In this document: piece after piece, positions 35,424 to 42,560 of the stretch
Numbering within the stretch: the first letter of the stretch is position 1
Layout: each line of letters starts with the position of its first letter
Source of the DNA: Acidimicrobiia bacterium
GTDB lineage: Bacteria > Actinomycetota > Acidimicrobiia > IMCC26256 > PALSA-555
Reading direction: 5' to 3'
Assembly: GCA_035948415.1 (NCBI GenBank)
Contig: DASZJD010000076.1
Span: forward strand, 1 to 59,527
Length of the DNA: 59,527 nucleotides
Position numbers and translations under genes: made by a program
The notes under the pieces: model-generated
What the model was told of the DNA's origin: nothing
Database searches by the model: none
What the model saw: the letters and a program-made list of their open reading frames with translations, nothing else

Positions 35424-36595
35424 GCCACCCGGGCCGGGAGCAGCGCGTCGCCCGCCGCCGCCTCGGTCGTCCACGTCGGGTCCAGCCCCGGGGCGCGCAG
35501 GCGCGTCCCGGCGGGGCCGTCCCAGAACAGCACCGGGCGGGGCCCGTGCCAGCGCACCGCGTAGGAGAGGGGGCCGCGCCGGGTCGGCGCGCCGTGGACG
35601 GCGAGGTCGTGGCCGTGCCACGCCGGCGGCAGGTCGGCGAGGAGGGTGACGGTGCCGTGGTTGGTCTCGTGGGCGAGCAGGGAGCGGGCGGCCAGGAGCA
35701 GCCGCGGGCCGGGCCGGTCGGCGACGACGTCGGACCACCGCGCCGGCGGCGCCGGCCGGCGCCGGGCGACCCGGCGGCCCCGCCAGCCCAGGCCGGCCCA
35801 CGCCGCCGCCGCCTCGGCGTCGAAGCCCCAGTCCTCGAGCGCGGCGGCGACGAGGGGGTCGACGGGCGCCCGCGCCGCGCCCAGCAGCGTGGCGGCGCGG
35901 GCGGCTCGGAGCGAGCGCGTGAGGGCGGCGTCGGGCAGCTCGGCTTGCAGGCCCCGTTCGAGATGGGTCAGCCAGCCCCGCGCCGCCTCGGCCGGTGACG
36001 GCAGCGGGCGCCGGGGCGGGCCCGCGTCGGCGTCGGCGAGGGTCAGCGCCGCCCGCAGCGAGGTGCGGTGCGCGACCGGGTGCACGAAGGCGGCGACGAG
36101 GCGCCCGGCCCGGTCGTGCCGGGGGACGAACGGACCGCCGTCGGCGCGGCCGGCTCGCAGCCGCTCCTCGGTGGTGCCGTCGCTGGTCGCCACCCAGCGG
36201 GACGGCGCCCGCGGCGTCGTGAGCGCGGGTCGGCCGTCGACGAGGACGGTGCCGCCGTCGACGGCGAGGCGGTGGGCCCCCCGCACGACGAACGCGAGCG
36301 CGAAGGGCGCCGGCGACTCGTTGGCGACGTCGAGGACTGCGAGGTCGGCGCCGCCGACGGCGTAGGCGTGCTGGACGGCGTCGCCGCCGGGGACCCGCAC
36401 GGCGGTGCGCACCACCGGCACCGCGTCGACGAGGGACTGGCGCGTCGAGGGCTCGCAGGCAGGATCGTGCCAGCGGTCGTCGGCGCCGATCGACCAGTCG
36501 AGGGTCCACGGCACGTCGAGGGGAGCGACGCCGCCGTGCTCGTCGACCGAGGCCTGTCGGGCCGATCCGACCGTCCCGATCGTGGTGCCGGTCAC
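35420..36595 (-). CDS. unknown protein in lipid-synthesis operon, 391 residues
   Basis: GTG 36595 overlaps the gpsA stop and its own stop overlaps the cyclase start, both as GTGA, which makes it certain to be expressed. The N-terminal half is beta-rich (VPWTLDWSIGADDRWHDPAC, then FALAFVVRGAHRLAVDGGTV) and the C-terminal half is helical with WLTHLERGLQAELPDAALTR, LEDWGFDAEAAAAWAGLGWR and LLLAARSLLAHETNHGTVTL. This beta-then-helical layout recalls carbohydrate-active proteins with a toroid domain (glucoamylase-like), but I see no catalytic motif that I can name. No signal peptide. Function unknown. Confidence 0.75.
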   Translation of the reverse strand: MTGTTIGTVGSARQASVDEHGGVAPLDVPWTLDWSIGADDRWHDPACEPSTRQSLVDAVPVVRTAVRVPGGDAVQHAYAVGGADLAVLDVANESPAPFALAFVVRGAHRLAVDGGTVLVDGRPALTTPRAPSRWVATSDGTTEERLRAGRADGGPFVPRHDRAGRLVAAFVHPVAHRTSLRAALTLADADAGPPRRPLPSPAEAARGWLTHLERGLQAELPDAALTRSLRAARAATLLGAARAPVDPLVAAALEDWGFDAEAAAAWAGLGWRGRRVARRRPAPPARWSDVVADRPGPRLLLAARSLLAHETNHGTVTLLADLPPAWHGHDLAVHGAPTRRGPLSYAVRWHGPRPVLFWDGPAGTRLRAPGLDPTWTTEAAAGDALLPARVA

Positions 36596-37605
36596 CGGAT
36601 GCCGTGCAGCTCGGCTTTCGCCTCGCGCAGCATGAGCGTGGGCACGAGGTCGGCGGGGCGACGGCCCTCGTAGAGCACCGCGCCGACCATCGCCGCGATC
36701 GGCATGTCGATCCCGTGCCGCGCCGCGAGCTCGAGCACCGCGCCGGTGCTCTTCACCCCTTCGGCCACCATGTTCGTCTCGGCGACGATCTCGTCGAGCG
36801 ACCGGCCCCGGCCGAGCTCGACGCCGACGTGCCGGTTGCGGCTCTTCGGGCTCGTGCACGTCGCGACCAGGTCGCCCATCCCCGCCAGGCCCGAGAACGT
36901 GAGCGACTCGCCGCCGAGGGCGACGCCGAGCCGGGCCAGCTCGGCGAGGCCGCGCGTGATGAGCGCGGCCTTCGTGTTGTCCCCGTAGCCGAGGCCGGCC
37001 GCGATGCCGGCGGCGATTGCGATCACGTTCTTCAGGGCGCCGGCGATCTCGCACCCGGTGACGTCGGGGTTCGTGTACACCCGGAACGTCGTGGTCATGA
37101 AGACCTGCTGGAGCCACTCGGCGGTGCCGGGGTCCTCGACCGCCACCACCGACGCCGTGGGCTGGCCCTCGGCGACCTCGCGCGCCAGGTTCGGCCCCGT
37201 GAGCACCCCGATGCGGTCGCCGCGGTGCCCCGGCAGCGTGGCCGCGACGACCTCCGTCATGCGCAGCAGCGACCCCTGCTCGACGCCCTTGGCGAGGCTG
37301 ATCACCGGGACGTCGGCCGCGACCGCCGGCGCGGCGTCCTCGAGCACCGCCCGCAGCCCGTGGGACGGGACCGCGAGCACGACGACCTCGCCGTACTCGC
37401 AGGCTTGGCGCAGGTCGGCGACGGCGCGCAGGGAATCGGGCAGCACCAGGCCCGGCAGGTACGTCGGGTTCTCGTGCTCGCGGTCGATGCGCTCGGCGAG
37501 CGCCGGGTCGCGGGCCCAGAGCACCACGTCCGCGGTCGGCGCCAGGAGCGCCGCCACCGCCGTGCCCCAGGAGCCGGCACCGACGACCGCGACCCGGTCG
37601 CTCAC
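36592..37605 (-). CDS. gpsA: NAD(P)H-dependent glycerol-3-phosphate dehydrogenase
   Basis: A 337-residue enzyme from GTG 37605, which overlaps the plsC stop. The nucleotide-binding loop is VAVVGAGSWGTAVAALLA; substrate and catalytic blocks are SLAKGVEQGSLLRMTEVV, GVLTGPNLAREVAEGQPTAS, CEIAGALKNVIAIAAGIAAG (with the catalytic Lys) and FSGLAGMGDLVATCTSPKSR. It reduces dihydroxyacetone phosphate to sn-glycerol-3-phosphate, the backbone for phospholipids, which fits its place after the acyltransferase gene. Confidence 0.94.
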   Translation of the reverse strand: MSDRVAVVGAGSWGTAVAALLAPTADVVLWARDPALAERIDREHENPTYLPGLVLPDSLRAVADLRQACEYGEVVVLAVPSHGLRAVLEDAAPAVAADVPVISLAKGVEQGSLLRMTEVVAATLPGHRGDRIGVLTGPNLAREVAEGQPTASVVAVEDPGTAEWLQQVFMTTTFRVYTNPDVTGCEIAGALKNVIAIAAGIAAGLGYGDNTKAALITRGLAELARLGVALGGESLTFSGLAGMGDLVATCTSPKSRNRHVGVELGRGRSLDEIVAETNMVAEGVKSTGAVLELAARHGIDMPIAAMVGAVLYEGRRPADLVPTLMLREAKAELHGIR

Positions 37606-38333
37606 GACGGCGTCGACCCCGAGGCGTCGAGGCGCCGCACCGCGGTCTCGGGTCGGCGGACCCACCACGCCCCTTCGCCCGGGGCCGGACGCTGCGGGTA
37701 CAGCGCGCGCGCCCGGGCGACGGCGGCGGCGATGGCGTCCATGATCCGGTCGGTCGCCTCGCGGATGTCGTCGTCCGCCGCCACCCGCACGGGGTCGCCG
37801 ACGACGACCACCTCGGCCACCCCCCAGCGCCACCGGGGCTTGCGGCCCTTGAAGAGGATCCGCTGCGCGCCCCAGAGACCGACCGGCGTCACCGGCACCC
37901 CGGTGGCCGCGGCCAGGCGGGCGGTGCCGGTCTTGCCGGCCATCGGCTCCAAGTCGAGCGAGATCGTCCCCTCGGGGAAGACGCAGACGCACTCCCCCGC
38001 TCGGAGCGCCGCGACTGCGGCGTCGAGCGACCCGGCCGCGGCGGCGCTGTCGCGCGCCACCGGGATCTGGTGAGCCCGGCGCAGCACCGCGCCCATCACC
38101 GGCTTCTCGAACAGCTCCCGCTTGGCGAGGAACCGCAGCCGCCGGTGACGGCGGTCGGCGAGGTAGCCAAGGACGAGCGCGTCGAGGTAGGACACGTGGT
38201 TGCTGGCGAGGATCACCGGTCCACGCACGGGGATTCGGTGCGCGCCTTCGATCGTCCAGCGCAGCGCCAGGCGGGTCGGCACCACCAGCGCGTTGCGCAA
38301 GGCACCGTAGACCGGCTCCACGGCCGGTAGCAT
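37602..38333 (-). CDS. plsC: 1-acyl-sn-glycerol-3-phosphate acyltransferase (PlsC-like)
   Basis: A 243-residue acyltransferase from ATG 38333; in-frame starts further upstream overlap the divergent cofC gene. The catalytic HxxxxD is His46-Asp51 in ASNHVSYLDALVLG, and the acyl-acceptor motif is VFPEGTISLDLEPM; VVGDPVRV and the C-terminal helix complete the family. It transfers an acyl chain to lysophosphatidate at the inner face of the membrane. It is the first gene of the four-gene overlapped operon with gpsA. Confidence 0.88.
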   Translation of the reverse strand: MLPAVEPVYGALRNALVVPTRLALRWTIEGAHRIPVRGPVILASNHVSYLDALVLGYLADRRHRRLRFLAKRELFEKPVMGAVLRRAHQIPVARDSAAAAGSLDAAVAALRAGECVCVFPEGTISLDLEPMAGKTGTARLAAATGVPVTPVGLWGAQRILFKGRKPRWRWGVAEVVVVGDPVRVAADDDIREATDRIMDAIAAAVARARALYPQRPAPGEGAWWVRRPETAVRRLDASGSTPS

Positions 38334-38343
38334 AGGCAGCCCC

Positions 38344-38943
38344 ATGCGCCGCAACTCTGGCCGCTCAGCGCGCGCCGGTGTGGTGCTCCCGATCCGGTCC
38401 TTCCTGCTCGGCAAGGCGCGTCTCGCGCCGGAGCTCGGCGACGAGGCGCGGGCCGCGCTCGGCCGTCGCCTCGCCGACCGGGTCGCGGGCGCGGCGGCGC
38501 TCTACCCGATGGTGGTCGTCACGAGCGCTCCCGAGGTGCGGGCGTGGGCGGTCGACCGGCACTGCGCCGTCCTCGACGACCCGGGATCGCTCGACGCCGC
38601 CGCCGCCCTCGGGTACCAGCGCATGGGCGCGGCCGGCGTCGACCGGGTGCTCGTGGTCCACGGCGACCTGGCGCGGGCGCGCTCCTTCGAGCGGCTGGCC
38701 GCCGACGGCGTGCGTCCCGTCGTCGCCCTCGTCCCCTGTCACCGCGACGACGGCACGAACGTCCTGTCGCTGCCCGTGGGGACGGACTTCCGGTTCGGGT
38801 ACGGGCCGGGCTCGTTCCGGCGCCACGCCGCCGAGGCGCGCCGGCTCGGCCTGGCGGTTCGTGTGGTGCGAGACCCGGAGCTGGCCTTCGACGTGGACCT
38901 GCCGGAGGACCTGGCCGCGCTCGACGCGCTGACCCGGGCGTGA
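38344..38943 (+). CDS. cofC: 2-phospho-L-lactate / phosphoenolpyruvate guanylyltransferase (CofC/FbiD)
   Basis: A 199-residue nucleotidyltransferase: VVLPIRSFLLGKARLAPELG at the start (the Pro-Leu-Lys region that binds GTP), HGDLARARSFERLA with the metal-binding Asp, VVALVPCHRDDGTNVLSLPV and FRFGYGPGSFRRHAAEARRL. These match CofC/FbiD, which activates phospholactate or phosphoenolpyruvate with GTP in coenzyme F420 synthesis. This explains the several F420-type oxidoreductases in the window. GTGA overlap with the next gene means the two are coupled. It is divergent from plsC with nearly touching starts. Confidence 0.88.
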   Translation: MRRNSGRSARAGVVLPIRSFLLGKARLAPELGDEARAALGRRLADRVAGAAALYPMVVVTSAPEVRAWAVDRHCAVLDDPGSLDAAAALGYQRMGAAGVDRVLVVHGDLARARSFERLAADGVRPVVALVPCHRDDGTNVLSLPVGTDFRFGYGPGSFRRHAAEARRLGLAVRVVRDPELAFDVDLPEDLAALDALTRA

Positions 38944-39656
38944 CCGACGTCCCCGCCCGGGCCCTGGCGGTCGGCGCCCACCCCGACGACGTCGAGTTCG
39001 GCTGCGGCGCCACGCTGGCCCGATGGGCCGCCGCCGGCTCCGAGGTCCACCTGCTCGTGCTCACCGACGGCTCGAAGGGGAGCTGGGACGCCGGCGACGA
39101 CGTCGACGACCTGGTGACTCGGCGCCGTCACGAGCAGGACGCGGCGGCGCGCACGCTCGGCGCGGCGACGGTCGAGTTCCTCGACTTCGTGGACGGCGAG
39201 CTCGAGGCCGGCCGGGCCGAGCGGGCCGCGCTCTGTGGGGTGATCCGGCGGCTGCGCCCCGAGACCGTCCTCGGCCACGACCCGTGGAAGCGCTACCGCC
39301 TCCACCCCGACCACCGCCACGCCGGCCGGCTGCTGCTGGACGCCGTCGTCGCCGCCCGTGACCCGCACTTCTTCCCCGACCGAGGCGCCGCGCACCGACC
39401 GACGAGGCTGCTGCTCTTCGAGGCCGAGGTCCTGGACCACGTCGAGGACGCCGGACCCGGCCTGGCGGCCAAGGTGGCGGCCCTCCTCGCCCACCGCAGC
39501 CAGTGGCGCTCGACGATGGGCATCGAAGCCGGCGGTCCCGACGAGGCGGCGCAGCGTGAGGCCTTCGCGGCCCGGATCCGGGACGAGGCCGCGACGGTCG
39601 GGGCCCCGTGGGGCCTCGAGCTGGCGGAGGGCTTCAAGCGTCTCGAGCCGCTCTGA
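38940..39656 (+). CDS. PIG-L/LmbE-family deacetylase
   Basis: A 238-residue zinc hydrolase. GTG 38940 overlaps the cofC stop by four bases. The metal site is in ALAVGAHPDDVEFGCGATLA; further blocks are LLVLTDGSKGSWD, TVEFLDFVDGELE and VLGHDPWKRYRLHPDHRHAG with the third ligand. Members remove acetyl groups from GlcNAc linked to inositol or other aglycones (MshB, BshB, PIG-L) . Its place after cofC is unusual and its substrate is not known. A strong hairpin follows its stop. Confidence 0.87.
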   Translation: MTDVPARALAVGAHPDDVEFGCGATLARWAAAGSEVHLLVLTDGSKGSWDAGDDVDDLVTRRRHEQDAAARTLGAATVEFLDFVDGELEAGRAERAALCGVIRRLRPETVLGHDPWKRYRLHPDHRHAGRLLLDAVVAARDPHFFPDRGAAHRPTRLLLFEAEVLDHVEDAGPGLAAKVAALLAHRSQWRSTMGIEAGGPDEAAQREAFAARIRDEAATVGAPWGLELAEGFKRLEPL

Positions 39657-39673
39657 CGCGAGCCCGGACGCGC

Positions 39674-39699
39674 CGAGGGGGCCCCGAGGGGCCCCCTCG
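39674..39699. terminator. bidirectional hairpin terminator
   Basis: A perfect inverted repeat of 12 base pairs, CGAGGGGGCCCC against GGGGCCCCCTCG with a two-base centre. It lies in the 59 bases between two convergent genes (PIG-L deacetylase and the H1-like gene) and could end transcription both ways. No U-run follows, which is normal in this GC range. Confidence 0.7.
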
Positions 39700-39715
39700 A
39701 CCGGGTGGGGCGGGG

Positions 39716-40090
39716 CTAGCGGGACACCCGCCGACGCCGACGCCGCTTGGCCGGCGCCGAGTTGGTGGACGGCGCCTTCCGCCGACGCCGCTTGGCCGGA
39801 GCCTTCTTGGCCGCAGCCTTCTTGCGACGCCGCTTGACCGGAGCCGCCTTCTTCGCCGTCGACTTCCGCCGACGCCGCTTGGCCGGAGCCTTCTTGGCCG
39901 CAGCCTTCTTGCGACGCCGCTTGACCGGCGCAGCCTTCTTCGCCGTCGACTTCCGGCGACGACGAGTCGTCTTGCGCGCCGCCGGCTTGCGGGCGGCCGA
40001 CTTCTTGGCGGTACGACGCTTCGCGGGCTTGCGAGCGGCGGTCTTCTTAGCAGTCTTCCGTGTGCGTCTCTTGGCCGGAGGCACGGTCAC
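39716..40090 (-). CDS. histone H1-like Lys/Arg/Ala-rich DNA-binding protein
   Basis: About 124 residues composed almost only of Lys, Arg, Ala, Pro, Ser and Thr, with PAKRR, AKKAA and KRRRK repeats, like the C-terminal tail of mycobacterial HupB or bacterial H1-like proteins. There is no folded domain; it should bind DNA by charge and help compact the nucleoid. GTG 40090 or, with better spacing from AAAGG, GTG 40084 is the start. It lies 51 bases after the HU gene on the same strand, so the HU core and its basic tail seem to be made as two proteins. Internal repeats are listed separately. Confidence 0.82.
   Translation of the reverse strand: MTVPPAKRRTRKTAKKTAARKPAKRRTAKKSAARKPAARKTTRRRRKSTAKKAAPVKRRRKKAAAKKAPAKRRRRKSTAKKAAPVKRRRKKAAAKKAPAKRRRRKAPSTNSAPAKRRRRRRVSR
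39779..39952 (-). repeat. two tandem 87-base repeats in the H1-like gene
   Basis: Residues 47-75 and 76-104 of the H1-like protein are identical 29-residue units beginning KSTAKKAAPVKRRR and ending KKAPAKRRRR. The DNA copies, 39866-39952 and 39779-39865, are also nearly identical, differing at a few bases. Copy number could vary by slippage or recombination. Confidence 0.85.
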
Positions 40091-40141
40091 CTACCTTTCT
40101 CTGACGGTTTGGCTCCGAGGCCGATCGTGTCGGGCTCGGTC

Positions 40142-40417
40142 TCAGCTGTTCACCTTCTTCTTGAAATCGGCACCCACTGAGAACTTGACGGCCTTCGAAG
40201 CCGGGATCTGCACCGGCTCTCCGGTCCGGGGGTTGCGCCCGGTCCGGGCCGCGCGTTGCGTGCGGGACCATGCCCCGAATCCCGGCACGGTGACCTTGTC
40301 GCCCGTTGCGACGGCGCCCTCGACGACGCCGATGAACGCGTTGACCGCCCTCTCCGCGTCGGACTTCGTGAGGCCCGCCTGCCCGGCGACCTTGTCGATG
40401 AGCTCTGACTTGTTCAC
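40142..40417 (-). CDS. hup: HU-family nucleoid protein
   Basis: A 91-residue HU protein of normal length: MNKSELIDKVAGQAGLTKSD, GFGAWSRTQRAARTGRNPRT (with the beta-arm) and GEPVQIPASKAVKFSVGADF. It binds and bends DNA as a dimer. Unlike mycobacterial HupB it has no basic tail; a separate gene for such a tail follows. CTGGAGGAAG gives a good ribosome binding site before ATG... here read as GTG-type start MNKSEL at 40417. A TTGACA element lies 56 bases upstream. Confidence 0.94.
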   Translation of the reverse strand: MNKSELIDKVAGQAGLTKSDAERAVNAFIGVVEGAVATGDKVTVPGFGAWSRTQRAARTGRNPRTGEPVQIPASKAVKFSVGADFKKKVNS

Positions 40418-40449
40418 GCTTCCTCCAGGAGTCCGGCGTGCTTCAAGAA

Positions 40450-40478
40450 AGTCGAACGCATAACAGGTGCAGTGTCAA
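40450..40478 (-). promoter_or_regulatory. candidate promoter of the HU gene
   Basis: A perfect -35 element TTGACA (40478-40473 on the minus strand) is followed after 17 bases by TCGACT, a weak -10 match, ending 33 bases before the HU start. The -35 is convincing; the -10 is not strong. Confidence 0.5.
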
Positions 40479-40774
40479 GCATTTCGGGCTGCGACAGCCG
40501 CCCGACGCGCTCCCTGCGACGCTCTCCCCGCGTGCGTTGTGGTGGTCGTCCCTCCGTCGCTCGCGTGCAGAGCACTGCGAGACGCGCATCTGCTGTTTGA
40601 CGCGCACGTTGACCGTAATGGATTCGGCCCGCAAAGTGGTGGATTTCCGCCGTTTTTCGGCCCCGCGCTCGACGCTCGGCGAACGTCTCCGCGACGACCG
40701 CGACGACCGCGACGCGAGCACCCGCGACGCGCGACGTGGTCGGGGAGCCGAGCGAGCCGCCCCGGACGATGCTC

Positions 40775-40805
40775 GGCCCGCAACGTCGAGACGACGCTGC
40801 GGGCC
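40775..40805 (-). terminator. hairpin after tRNA-Glu
   Basis: GGCCCGCA and TGCGGGCC pair over eight bases, with one mismatch and then CGTC/GACG as an upper stem. It begins six bases beyond the tRNA-Glu CCA end on the minus strand and is the likely end of the gltX-tRNA transcript. No U-run. Confidence 0.6.
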
Positions 40806-40810
40806 GTGGA

Positions 40811-40886
40811 TGGCAGCCCCGAGCAGATTCGAACTGCCGTTTCCGCCTTGAGAGGGCGGCGTCCTAGGCCACTAGACGACGGGGCC
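40811..40886 (-). tRNA. tRNA-Glu (CTC)
   Basis: A 76-base tRNA with encoded CCA. Acceptor GGCCCCG pairs with CGGGGCT (first pair G-U). The anticodon arm is CCGCC-CTCTCAA-GGCGG, giving anticodon CTC for GAG codons. The T arm GGCAG-TTCGAAT-CTGC is present. It lies six bases after tRNA-Gln on the same strand, downstream of gltX. Confidence 0.95.
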
Positions 40887-40892
40887 GTTGGG

Positions 40893-40964
40893 CTCGGGGG
40901 GGAGGACTCGAACCCCCAACGACAGGGCCAGAACCTGTTGTGTTGCCGATTACACCACCCCCGA
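40893..40964 (-). tRNA. tRNA-Gln (CTG)
   Basis: A 72-base tRNA without encoded CCA (the bases after the discriminator G read CCC). Acceptor TCGGGGG pairs fully with CCCCCGA. The anticodon arm is ACAGG-TTCTGGC-CCTGT, giving anticodon CTG for CAG codons. The T arm GGGGG-TTCGAGT-CCTCC is present. Adjacent to tRNA-Glu and gltX. Confidence 0.95.
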
Positions 40965-41040
40965 AGGTGCGGTCAGCCTAGCGGGTCGACCTCGCGACGA
41001 CGCCGGCGAGGCGGGAGCCGCGCGGGGCAGCGCGCGAGCG

Positions 41041-42465
41041 TCAGCGCGCGAGGAGGTCCCGGGCTCGGCGGACGCGGCGGAGGGCGCGGTCACGTCCGAG
41101 GAGCCGGATCGAGTCGTAGAGCGGCAGTCCCGCGTGGCGGCCCTCGATCGCGGCGTACACCGCCGGCATCGTCTTGCGGACGTTGAGACCGAGCGCCTCG
41201 AGGCTCGGACGCAGGTCGACCGGCGTGTCCCAGTCGTGCTCGACCAGGTACTGCTCGACGGCGGCGAGCACCTCGTCGACCCGGTCGGTCGTCACGAGCC
41301 GGTCCCAGGACTCGGGGTCGATCGCGAACTCCTCGTCGTCGAGGAACAGGAAGTCGGCCTGGTCGAGCAGCCGCTCGATCGTCGTCGCCCGCTCCTGACC
41401 CAGCTCCAGCGCCGCCCGCAGCCGGTCGAGGTCGAGGCCGGCGCCGTAGCGCGCCGTCGCGAAGGGAACCGTCGCGGCCTCGAGCTCCCGCACGGTGAGT
41501 CGCCGCATCCACTCCCCGTTCATCCAGTCGAGCTTCTCGTGGTCGAAGGCGGCCGCCGCTCGGGTGACGTCGGCGAGCTCGAAGTCCCGGATGAGCTCCT
41601 CGGTGTCGAGGACCTCGCGACCGTCGCTCGGCGCCCAGCCGAGCAGGGCGAGGTAGTTCCGCACCGCCTGCGGCAGATACCCCGCGTCGCGCAGCTCCTC
41701 GAGCGCCACCGCGCCGTGCCGCTTCCCGAGCTTGGCTCGGTCGGGCCCGACGATGAGCGGCAGGTGCGCGTAGGCCGGGGGCGCCCCGGGGTCGAGGGCG
41801 GCCCGGAGGGCCAGGACCCGGTGGGTCGAGTCGAGCAGGTCCTCGCCCCGGATGACGTGGGTGATCGCCATTTCGAGATCGTCGACGGCGTTGGCGAGGA
41901 AGAACAGCGGCGTCTCGTCCGATCGCACGATTACGAAGTCGGCGATGGTGGCCCAGTCCACCCGCACCTCGCCCCGCACGAGGTCCACGAAGGAGCTCGC
42001 GCCCGTGTCCGGCGTGCGGAAGCGCAGGGTTCGGGGCCGTCCCTCCCGGGCCCGCGCCGTCCGCTCGGCCGACGAGAGGTCGCGGCAGCGGCCGTCGTAC
42101 CCGGGGCTTCCGCCGGCGGCGCGTGCCGCCTCGTTGCGGGCGGCGATCTCCTCGGGGGTGCAGAAGCACTCGTACGCGGAGCCCTCGTCGAGCAGCTGCT
42201 CGGCCGCGGCCCGATACTCGCTGAACCGCTGGCTCTGGCGGACGACGTTGCCGTCCCAGTCGACGCCGAGCCAGCCCAGCGCCTCCACGATGCCCGTGAT
42301 CCACTCCGTGCGGGACCGGGACTGGTCGGTGTCCTCGATGCGCAGGACGAACGACCCGCGGTGGTGGCGGGCGAAGAGCCAGTTGAAGAGGGCGGTGCGC
42401 GCCGACCCGACGTGGAGGAACCCCGTGGGGGCGGGCGAGAAGCGCACCCTCACGGGCGCGGTCAT
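41041..42465 (-). CDS. gltX: glutamyl-tRNA synthetase
   Basis: A 474-residue class I synthetase from ATG 42465 (TCAT context, 129 codons inside the longest frame). The HIGH-type motif is VRFSPAPTGFLHVGSARTAL, ECFCTPEEIAARNEAARAAG and FVLRIEDTDQSRSRTEW follow the family, and the KMSKS-type motif is AKLGKRHGAVALEEL. It charges tRNA-Glu and, in bacteria without GlnRS, also tRNA-Gln for later amidation; both tRNA genes lie 76 and 154 bases downstream on the same strand, which suggests co-regulation. Confidence 0.95.
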   Translation of the reverse strand: MTAPVRVRFSPAPTGFLHVGSARTALFNWLFARHHRGSFVLRIEDTDQSRSRTEWITGIVEALGWLGVDWDGNVVRQSQRFSEYRAAAEQLLDEGSAYECFCTPEEIAARNEAARAAGGSPGYDGRCRDLSSAERTARAREGRPRTLRFRTPDTGASSFVDLVRGEVRVDWATIADFVIVRSDETPLFFLANAVDDLEMAITHVIRGEDLLDSTHRVLALRAALDPGAPPAYAHLPLIVGPDRAKLGKRHGAVALEELRDAGYLPQAVRNYLALLGWAPSDGREVLDTEELIRDFELADVTRAAAAFDHEKLDWMNGEWMRRLTVRELEAATVPFATARYGAGLDLDRLRAALELGQERATTIERLLDQADFLFLDDEEFAIDPESWDRLVTTDRVDEVLAAVEQYLVEHDWDTPVDLRPSLEALGLNVRKTMPAVYAAIEGRHAGLPLYDSIRLLGRDRALRRVRRARDLLAR

Positions 42466-42560
42466 GGCGCCATTCTGGCCGGCCGATCCGCTCCGCGGGG
42501 TCGAGCGGCCCGGAGGGCCGGGCGCCACCGGTGGCGGCCGCAGGTGCGGGCCCCGCCGGA

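Larger units (their letters stand above)
40418..40810. other. 393-base spacer between tRNA-Glu and HU genes
   Basis: No gene is supported here. It holds a hairpin just past the tRNA (40775-40805) and a promoter candidate for the HU gene (40450-40478), both listed separately. The part from 40600 to 40680 is visibly less GC-rich (several A/T runs), as is usual for a promoter region of a highly expressed gene. Confidence 0.6.
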
